Assembly (NCBI GenBank): GCA_943737045.1
Contig: CALSFV010000277.1
Coordinates: 310,001-374,000 of the forward strand
Direction: 5' to 3'
DNA from: Parapristionchus giblindavisi
Lineage: Eukaryota; Nematoda; Chromadorea; Rhabditida; Diplogasteridae
Length of the DNA: 64,000 nucleotides
The position numbers and the translations under genes are program-made. Numbering within the stretch: the stretch's first letter is position 1; each line of letters starts with the position of its first letter. The notes under the pieces were generated by a model. It was not told where the DNA came from. It did not search any database and saw only the letters and a program-made list of their open reading frames with translations. This document shows positions 56,060-64,000 of the stretch, in pieces.

Positions 56060-59000
56060 ATGAACTTGTCAATGAGTTGGACTGTATCGCCAGTGCGAGG
56101 TGAGGCAATTGATCTTTGATCTTTGATCTCTACTACCTATTCCGAGTTATGAAAGCTCTCACTGGTTGCGCTATAAGAATATCATTGTCGGATCATTTAT
56201 TTAGGTTTATATTTCGATTAGGCATCCTGCAAAAGATATCCGAAAAGAAAAAATCAGAGATCAAAGATCAGAAATGAGGAGAAGGAAACGTGCAACATAT
56301 TTTCTCATCCCATTATTCCCATCGTCGCATCTTCATTCTCTAAATAGACACTGTCTTTCAATCCATTCATTCATTCCAATGTTTTATTGTTTTTTTGGAA
56401 TTCGAAAGATGGTCCCTCATTGTCAGTACACTCACAGATATGTTTATTCTATAACTGTTGTGTACGCTCCAAAGTCTGACTAGGGAATGGTTTCTTTGAT
56501 GCAGGAAATTACGGTTAGCGACCTAATTTTACAATGAACACTGATGTTTCAATAGAAATTAAGTCCAAAATATCTATTTATTTTTGTTTTTGCAACTTTT
56601 TACGCTGTCTTTTGCTTGCTTTGAGAAGAAGAGAACAATTGTGCCGAACTGTCTATAGAACTCTCACAAATATCCACTTTTACCATTGATCACAGTCATC
56701 TCTCTCTCCCTCTATCTGACCTGCTGTCCCAAACCTTACACGAACCCAAGAGCCCATGCATCTCTCATTCTTATACTTATCATTTAGTCCATCTATAAAC
56801 ACTACTCTCTGGTCCACTTGTCGGCTCTCATATTATTCATATTTTTTCATTGTAGGTAGTTAATTTTCACTAATGATGGAGAAATAGTCTCCGAAACGTC
56901 TAAATAAAACTACGTTTAAAAAATGATATTTGGTCTCACACAGTTGACAAGATCAATAAAGTCAATACTTTAATATTTAAATTGTAATATTGAAAAATGA
57001 ACATTTACCGACCTCTGGAAAAAATGCAAAAAAAATTGCAGCATAGGGGCATCGAACCTACTATGGTTGCCAAGATACCGAGGAGACTTCGCCACTACAC
57101 CACCACTCCAGTTGTTCAGTTCTTTCAAGGAATAGACCATGAAACGAAAAATCGTTTGGACGCAGAGTGTGTGAAACTTAACTGAACATGGGTCAAAACT
57201 GTGGACCGATTTTCTCGCTCGCCTATTGCGTGCCAGGATTTTTGAACTTCACATTTGTTCTTACAATATGTTCAGCTATGCCTATGCAAAATTTCATCCA
57301 GTTTAAAAAATGCAAGCTGAGACTATTCCCTTGTTAGCGCGCATTCGCCGCATTCTGGAGCAATAAGAGAGACCTTATTGGTGGCGCAGTTACCATTCTT
57401 CAGAGATAGGGACAATAAATTCAAATTATTGGCGGCGAATGCGCGCCCAGTCTGACCAAGTTTGGATAGATGCTGCGGCTCGGGTATTACCCTGCTGCAT
57501 TTTCCGACTTCACATATCATTTTCTATTGCTTTCAACAATGCCTGTGCAAATTTTCATCTGGATTGCTTTCAGCGTGCTGAAAGGATTCCCCTTGTGAGA
57601 GTGCAGTCGGTTGTGATTTATTTTTATTTATTTATTTATCATACATCGCGAAGATGTTTCAACAAGTAAAAAACGATATAAATGAAGAAGATATGCACAA
57701 GGAAATAGAATGGGGGTGATCAATGAATGGGTTGAAAAGTTGAATGAATTCGAACGCTGCGCTGAGGAGCTACGAAAGGATTTGCTGCAGTGGACGGATA
57801 TTAAAGGTATTCCAACAGAATTGCCGAGCTAATTTCAAAGGCACTAGGTCGAATGATACAGTTTACAGTTTACAGTTTAATGACCTTTATCAAGCACAGA
57901 ACCATTGGGGGAGGGAATGACAGATTAGTCTGGGCGTGCTGAGGTCCCATACAAGGGGCATAATTCTCTTCATCTTCTTCATCTTCTGATCACCAATTAA
58001 GACGTTCTTCAGAATCAAAGTCGCTACACTTGATCCTTTTCGAATTGTGAATCATGAAACAGAATTGAGAAAAATTAGATAGAGATAACCCACGAAGTCC
58101 TCGCTCAATACTTCGTCAACAATTGCTTGATGATAGGCATACCACTCCTGACTTGCCTATAGTCTTCTAGGGGGGGGGGGATCCTTTGACTTTGTTGATG
58201 TTAATTCGGTAAGAGTAGAACAGACGAAAGAGAGATGAACCGCTCACAACAGAGACAAACGCAAAGAATGGTCGAATGATAACCGTTGAATAAGAACCGA
58301 CTGGATGATAACCGGAGGCTACCGGATGAGAACTGAGCGTATGAGAACCCACTCAATGAGAACTGGTCACTTAAGAACCGAGTGAATGAGAACACACAGG
58401 ATGATAACCCACTAAGTGAGAACTGAGCGTATTAGAACCGACCGAATGAGAACCTACTGAATGAGAACCCACCGGATGAGAACCCGCTGAATGAGAACGT
58501 GTCGGATGAGAACTCAGTGGCCATTTTATGCCAAATTTTGCGCTGATCATGGGTAGATCAGTCTGACATTTCAAAATGTGTCGGATGAGAACTCGGCGGT
58601 CATTTTATGAAAAAAATTGTTCAAAAGTTGTCATATCGATTTAGCATTCATGAAACAAGTAACAAATGGTCACCCAGGCGCCAGGACGCCGGCGCCCGCG
58701 CCCAAATAAAAAATTGTTCAAAAGTTGTCAAATCGATTGAGCATTGATAAAACAAGCACCAGAACAACTTTTTATTCGGGCGCGGGCGCCGGCGTCCTGG
58801 CGCCTGGTGATCATTTGGTACTTGTTTTATCAATGCTCAATAGATTTGACAACTTAAGAACATTTTTTTTATTTGGGCGCCGGCGCCGGCGTCCTGGCGC
58901 CTGGGTGACCATTTGTTACTTGTTTTATGAATGCTCGATCGATATGACAACTTTTGAACAATTTTTTATTTGGGCGCGGGCGCCGGCGTCCTGGCGCCTG

Positions 59001-62000
59001 GGTAACCATTTGGTACTTCTTTCATCTATCGATATGACAACTTTTGAACAATTTTGATCGATATGACAACTTTTGAACAATTTTTTCATAAAATGACCGC
59101 TGAGTTCTCATCCGACAGATTTTGAAATGTCAGACTGATCTACCTGTGATCAGCGCAAAATTTGGCATAAAATGGCCGCTGAGTTCTCATGCGACATGTT
59201 CTCATTCAGCGGGTTCTCATTCAGTGTGTTCCCATCCGGTGTGTTCTCATTCAGTCGGTTGTCATCTAGTGTGTTCTCATACGCTCAGTGCTCATCCGGT
59301 AGCTTCCGGTTATCATCCAGTCGGTTCTTATTCAACGGTTATTATTCGACCTAGTGCCATTTGAAAATCTCCGTTATGGCAATATTCTCTCGCTTTCTCT
59401 GCCTGCGAGAGAGCGTTGTCAGAGTGGGGAGTTTCCAATGAGCTCTGGTCTACCTTTAAAATCGATAATTCGAGTGTTAGCTCCTCTAGTGTTAACACCT
59501 GAAACAAGTGTGTTTCATCATTGTATTTGCCCCATCGAATTCAAATGATATGACCGAAAAATCAATAATCAGAACATGAATGATAATGCATCGTTACATT
59601 TACCTTACTGGCCCACGCTGTAACCCCCTCCGCTGCTTCTCCGTCGTAACGGCAGAGGTTACATGTAAGCCAAATGAAACGATGCCTAACCATTTTTAAA
59701 ATTAAATATAATCTTTAAAATTAAATAATTATTGAAGATTTCGTAGAAGACTGTGAGAATATCAATATGGAACTGGAAGCTGAGAGGAAGACACATGCGG
59801 AGGAGTTTAGACAGATCAATCAGGTTTGATTTTGAGGCTTTAAAATTATTTTTGGACAATAAAATTAATAATGACAATATTATTTGACTCCCTTAGCATC
59901 TCATATGGAACATCATCTTAGTTTTCATTTTGTTTTAGAATTTATAGAAAAGATACAGTACTGGCTAAAAGGTTATGGACTTTTGGTTTTTTCGCCATAA
60001 CTTTTTTCAAACTCAACCGATCGAGTACAGCATTTCAGGGAATATTTTTAGAGTGCTTTTACGTGACTTACACAAAAATTACCCCGGTTGAGCGGGTACA
60101 GTGAATTTTATATCGATTTTATCAAAGTCACAAAAAATGCGATTTTCGTTTTCTTCGATTTCTTCGATTTTTTCACTCATTTTGCCACAAATGTGTGTTA
60201 TATCGTTTTAAAAGCATGAAACGGATTCTTGGTAGCTAGAATCCTCCGATATCCGGGCGAGAACCCATTCGTCGTGAATGTCAGATGGGACTGTCGAAGG
60301 CACACTGTCACAGCAGTTCCGAGTGTCTGTTTCGACTATCCTGAAAGTCACCAAAACTTCAATCCGAGTTCAAACAATGAAGAAGGTTAGTGTACGACCT
60401 CGCATGACGACCACGATATCGGATCGTCTGATTACCTGCATCTAGAAGGAGAAACAGAGGCTCACTACAATGGGCATCAAACGCGCAATAGCTAAGTTTT
60501 GCTAAATTGAGGAGCCTAAAGCTTCTAAACTTGCCTGAGAAGATGTTTGAGGTGTCCGCGGACAATGTACAACATCGTCTTCGTGCGTCGGGTCTGTTCG
60601 GATGTCGCCCTGTCAAGAAATCGCTGATCGCCGAAGGGAATCACACATGGGCAAAAGAGAACAAGCATTGGACCCTCCAACAGAGGAAGTAGGTCGTATT
60701 CTCTTACGAAAGCAAGTTTCTGATGATTGCTAAGATGGGAATAAATCATATTCGTCGTTCGGCCGGCACTAGATACGTTGTGAAGTACCAGCTGACCACC
60801 GTGAAACGTGGAGAGGATCGTTGATATTGTGGGATCGTTTCTCTGATGATGGGGTTGGTTTCCTGGTTCATATGAAGAGAATTATCAAGAAGGAGATACT
60901 CAAGTCGATGTTGTACATTGTCCGCGGACACCTCAAACATCTTTTCAGGGAAGTTTAGAAGCTTTAGACTCCTCAATTTAGCAAAACTTAGCTATTGCTC
61001 GCTTGCTGCCCATTGTAGTGAGCCTCAGTTTCTCCTTCTAAGACAACCACGACACCTTATCAGGTAATCAGATGATAAGGTGTCGTGGTTGTCTTGCGAG
61101 GTTGTACACTAACCTTCTTCATTGTTTGAACTCGGATTGAAGTTTTGGTGACCTTCAGGATAGTCGAAACAGACACTCGGAACTGCTGTGGCAGTGTGCC
61201 TTCGGCAGTCCCATCTGACATTCACGACGAATGGGTTCTCGCTCGGATATCGGAGGTTTTGAGCTACCAAGAATCCGTTTTATGCTTTTAAAACGATATA
61301 TCACACATTCGTGGCAAAATGAGCGAAAAAATCGAGAAATCGAAGAAAACGAAATTCGCATTTTTTGTGACTTTGATAAAATCGATATAAAATTCACTGT
61401 ACCTGCTCAACCGGGGTAATTTTTGTGTAAGTCACGTAAAAGCACTCTAAAAATAATCCCTGAAAAGCTGTACTCGATCGGTTGAGTTTGAAAAAAGTTA
61501 TGGCGAAAAAACCAAAAGTCCATAACCTTTTGGCCAGTACTGTACCTTGGAATAAGCTACGGAAAGATCAGAGAACAGAAAAATTTTTCATAGCCCCCCC
61601 CCCCACCCACCCCACGCTGTGAACCAGTAATTGCAGCGATAAACATTCCCTTATTATTTACGAAATAAATATTTATCATTATTATTATTATTAAAACAAA
61701 CCGTTTCCAATGTTTATTAGTCGACGTCCGCACCCGCAGATATCCTGTAGCATCTAATCTGCATAATGGCAGTTCCCCAATCCGATGTAATAGATCGAAG
61801 CTTCATGCGGAAAACTAACAAACAATTTAAATGGTTTTGAAATTTATTGACAAGATTTTGGCTGACTTGCATGTGCTACAGGGTGCGCCAAAATTACCCG
61901 AACTGATTTCACCATTATGATTCCCAGGCCCCCAATGCAAATGCGCAACCCCTATTGCAGCATCATGACGAGGGATCATTGACCACTCCCTATTCAAGGT

Positions 62001-63713
62001 TTCAAGTCAGTTAGTCAAGTCGTCTAGTAATGGGGAAGTCAAGTCGACTGCGACCCCTCATTCTCAAGTGTACAAGGTAGATTGTCATAGTTCATCTGCT
62101 CGGCTTTCACGAGTCGGATGTATCCGATACCGGTATCGTGTACCAAGATCTTGGTACTGACAAGGAACGTCCGGGCAGAGGTAGATCGATTTCAGTTTCC
62201 ACCGCTACAAACCGAGATCCCATCCGAAAGATGGTGTTTCGAAATCACAAGTTTACGATCTGGAGACTCGATATCTCGAACACTTCCATTCTTCGTCTCC
62301 TCAGGTCTCAGCTGACTTTTCTCCCTTACAAGTACAGTAAACTGTTAGAACCGAATGATCGACAGATCAAGCTCCGCTGAGAACGGTGACCTCAACTTTT
62401 TATGCGTTGTGCCAGGTCCGCGCACTTCAGCACGATGTTGAGCGAAGATAATATCTCACCTTCAAAGACAACCTGAATATCGAGAACAACAGAATCATTG
62501 CCTCTGATCTTAAAGAATCCTACAAGACGGCTGGGCTCATGGGTCATATCAGTCTTCCACAATACGCCAAGGTTTTAGCTGCTGTTTGCCCAACTGGAAA
62601 GTCCACTCTTGTTTTGCCACTCCATGCGTCTAGATCAATAAGGCATATTATACCAAGCACATAATCGAAGCGGCGCTTCTACTCCGATACCATACCCACT
62701 TCGGTCAGGACCACTAGACCTTTCGGCAAGATTCTGTCGTCAATGACATGACAAAGTTGACCCAGTCGTGGTTTTTCACCCATGATCTCGACAAAATCCA
62801 TCACACTGAATTACTTCCGAACTCCCCCAATCTCAACCTCCTCGACTGCAGTGCTTGGAGGTGTTGTAGGCCAAGATGTCCTCTATCAAGCACCAGACCC
62901 TCGACTCCCTCAGTGCTCCCCTTCTCAAGGCATGGGTCGAACTCGATGACAATTACTTGCGGGAATCGGCAGTCGCATATGAGAAGAGACTCAAGGCTTG
63001 TGTCAGAGCTAAAAGAGACGACGGCGAGATTCGCTAGTACACTACTGCTGCCCATATTCTTGATAAGCTTTACCATGAATCATATCACTCAAGTCACATT
63101 CCCAAGGGGAGAATCATATGGAGACAACAGTTCGGGTAATTATGGCGCACCCTGTAATGTTGACAAAACTTGTTGAATTCGTGTTACAAACTATCGGTGT
63201 ATAAACAAGCATTGCAAATGCCTGTAATAGTTGAAATCAATCTGTGAAATCAAAATTAATATTGATTAATAATGCTAATATGAATAATAATTTAACGAAA
63301 AATCATTGCAGGATATCAATCATCTGGAAGATCTGCTTAAAACGCTCAAGGTGATTAGTAATTACAGTACAGCCAGGTCGAGTTTTGTACACGCTAGTCG
63401 CTTTGTGGCGCAGTAAGTGTACAAATATCGAGCGGGCCGTACTGTACATATTTCTCTTCATTTTATTATTTTCCTCTTGATTTCTTTTTGGAACGATTGT
63501 AGAATTCAAGTAGAATAAAGAGTGGAAAAGCGAGTAGATATATTAAAATACGTCATCGACAAAATATGCTTTGAAATTTAAAAAAAAATCAATCTCTATA
63601 TTTAAAAAAAAGGAAGCTATTTATAGTCTCACCATGACAGCACACGCGAATCGATGGAGAAGAAGGTGGAAGAGTTCAAGAAACAATTTATCAAGGCGAA
63701 TATTGTTATCAAG
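56060..63713 (+). CDS. ZC4H2-type paralogue, rearranged N-terminus, partial (gene F)
   Basis: Exons matching gene E: exon 1 at 56060-56099, exon 2 at 57733-57806, exon 3 at 59738-59823, exon 4 at 63312-63350 and exon 5 at 63627-63713; the C-terminal exons lie beyond the window. Exon 1 lacks ten bases relative to E (40 against 50 nt), and the splice acceptor before exon 2 is gone. There DNA equivalent to 52817-52832 of E is fused straight to the exon. The old N-terminus therefore cannot splice in frame. An ATG at 57710 reads in frame into exon 2 ([17 protein letters not shown]), so a new start is possible. Exons 2-5 are close to E and uninterrupted. Introns 2 and 3 hold large transposon insertions. 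Either a remodelled gene or a young pseudogene. Confidence 0.7.
57041..57113 (-). repeat. tRNA-derived sequence
   Basis: On the minus strand GGTGGTGTAGTGGCGAAG is A-box-like and AGGTTCGATGCCCC is B-box-like at tRNA spacing, but the stems do not close well. A tRNA pseudogene or SINE head rather than a working tRNA. Confidence 0.5.
57240..57600. repeat. Second copy of the 30.5-kb fold-back family
   Basis: Shares AGCGCGCATTCGCCGCATTC, AGAGAGACCTTATTGGTGGC and TTTTCATCTGGATTGCTTTC with 30467-30964. The left arm is more degraded. Lies between exon 1 and exon 2 of gene F, beside the rearranged acceptor. Confidence 0.8.
58271..59350. mobile_element. 1.1-kb fold-back with satellite arms (FB-like)
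   Basis: The outer ends GTCGAATGATAACCGTTGAA and, inverted, a one-base variant form arms. Each arm contains a run of 15-17-bp units built on ATGAGAAC plus a variable CCGACTG-like spacer, inverted in the other arm. The centre (58600-59090) has alternating copies of a ~100-bp unit with a very GC-rich palindromic core (GGCGCCGGCGTCCTGGCGCC). The organisation resembles Drosophila FB elements. In intron 2 of gene F. Repetitive ORFs here are translation of the satellite. Confidence 0.8.
59351..59460. repeat. Fold-back MITE type 1, intron 2 of gene F
   Basis: Begins directly after the FB-like element; stem ATTCTCTCGCTTTC facing GCGAGAGAGCGTTG; right end GGTCTACCTTTAAA. Confidence 0.7.
59588..59685. 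repeat. Fold-back MITE type 4 (GCATC-ended), intron 2 of gene F
   Basis: GCATCGTTACATTTACCTTA facing TAAGCCAAATGAAACGATGC; same family as 13131-13239. Confidence 0.7.
59956..61542 (+). mobile_element. Tc1-like transposon converted to a fold-back
   Basis: TA flanks (59954-59955, 61543-61544) and ends CAGTACTGGCTAAAAGGTTA and near complement. The 1,587-bp length is close to Tc1. Arms of about 600 bp are inverted copies that include transposase coding DNA up to the ADNVQHRL motif. The unique centre (about 60575-60910) continues a decayed Tc1 transposase: GLFGCRPVKKSLIAEGNHTW, a Tyr-Glu-Ser-Lys-Phe in place of the usual Asp, and a HIRRSAGTRYVVKYQ stretch, with several stops. A small perfect hairpin sits in the right arm near 61040-61095. 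Non-functional; in intron 3 of gene F. Confidence 0.88.
61543..61876. other. DNA between two transposons in intron 3 of gene F
   Basis: A C-run at about 61595-61612 and a TTA microsatellite near 61677-61692; the segment 61690-61870 matches 54510-54650 of gene E, so it is ancestral intron sequence. No gene. Confidence 0.55.
61879..63154 (+). mobile_element. Mariner-like transposon relic (1.28 kb)
   Basis: TA flanks (61877-61878, 63155-63156) and ends CAGGGTGCGCCAAAATTACC and its near complement; mariner-size. Frames within 62110-63050 contain a Tc1/mariner-type transposase in pieces: GTDKERPGRGRSISVST (linker after the first HTH), NRIIASDLKESYKTAGLMG, AAVCPTGKSTLVLPL, TFRQDSV (second catalytic Asp block) and ELLPNSPNLNLLDCSAW (third block). 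Multiple stops and frameshifts make it dead. Unlike its neighbours it is not a fold-back apart from its short terminal repeats. In intron 3 of gene F. Confidence 0.9.
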
Positions 63714-63839
63714 GTAAGATTTTTTTTTAATTTCAGATTAGATTTTTTTCTGGCATAAAATAATCATATACCTTCTTCCATGAATCTGGTTTGCACCTAA
63801 AGAAGTCTTTAATCAAAAATCAATATAATATATTTTTAT

Positions 63840-64000
63840 TCCACCGTACTCTACGGGAGCGAGGTATGGGCACTCAGATCAAGCGACAAGGAAAGGCTGG
63901 GCGTCACACAAAGGAAGATGGAACGAAAGATGCTGGGAGTAACGCTGAGGGACCGCTGGAGAAACGAGCGCGTGAGAGACATCACGAAGGTACGCGATTG
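63840..64000 (+). mobile_element. RTE-type retrotransposon, C-terminal end (runs off window)
   Basis: An open frame to the window edge reads STVLYGSEVWALRSSDKERL, then RKMERKMLGVTLRDRWRNER, the typical region just after the reverse transcriptase of RTE/BovB-type LINEs. It begins abruptly at 63840, so it is a 5'-truncated insertion in the intron after exon 5 of gene F. Its frame is intact as far as seen. Confidence 0.85.

Noticed and set aside
58167..59364. Ser/His/Val repeat ORFs resembling low-complexity secreted proteins
   Set aside because: They are the ATGAGAAC satellite of the fold-back element read in several frames.

Overview
The window looks like nuclear DNA of a Caenorhabditis-like nematode. 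The evidence is AT-rich sequence, multi-exon genes with short worm-type introns (TTTCAG-like acceptors), tandem seven-transmembrane chemoreceptor genes, an intron-bearing tRNA-Leu(CAA), CR1/RTE retrotransposon pieces, Tc1/mariner relics and very many fold-back (palindromic) elements. Nothing points to a prokaryote or a virus.

Layout. (1) Positions 1-9902 form a near-perfect inverted repeat: arms 1-4413 and 5490-9902 pair as x with 9903-x, around a 1,076-bp spacer. Each arm carries a 5'-truncated CR1-like reverse transcriptase. Chemoreceptor gene A (+) starts in arm 1 and finishes in the spacer; arm 2 holds an antisense copy of its 5' half only. (2) Two further paralogues, genes B (10813-13552) and C (18596-21469), follow in tandem with the same eight-exon structure. 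They are separated by duplicated intergenic DNA and by a 2.2-kb TTAA-ended palindrome that ends 11 bp before the start codon of C. (3) From 23.9 to 36.0 kb lie two paralogous minus-strand receptors of a second family, H and G, each with nine exons. The introns of H are packed with nested fold-back elements. (4) 36-45 kb is gene-poor. It holds a minisatellite, pyrimidine hexamer tracts, possible RNase T2-like remnants and tRNA-Leu(CAA). (5) From 45.5 kb to the end lie three tandem ZC4H2-type zinc-finger genes: D (long, closest to the conserved form), E (short, intact) and F (N-terminally rearranged, running past the window end). F has a fold-back element with satellite arms, a Tc1-like fold-back and a mariner relic in its introns.

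The receptors are presumed chemosensory membrane proteins of the Srg superfamily; the sub-family is not certain. The ZC4H2 paralogues are coiled-coil proteins with a C-terminal zinc finger and basic tail and are unrelated in function to the receptors. The unifying theme of the window is self-inversion. At scales from about 60 bp to 10 kb, sequences recur as head-to-head copies of themselves, and several small families share a TTTAAAGG-type end. All gene models were spliced by eye, using reading frame, splice motifs and agreement between paralogues; no search or transcript data were available.
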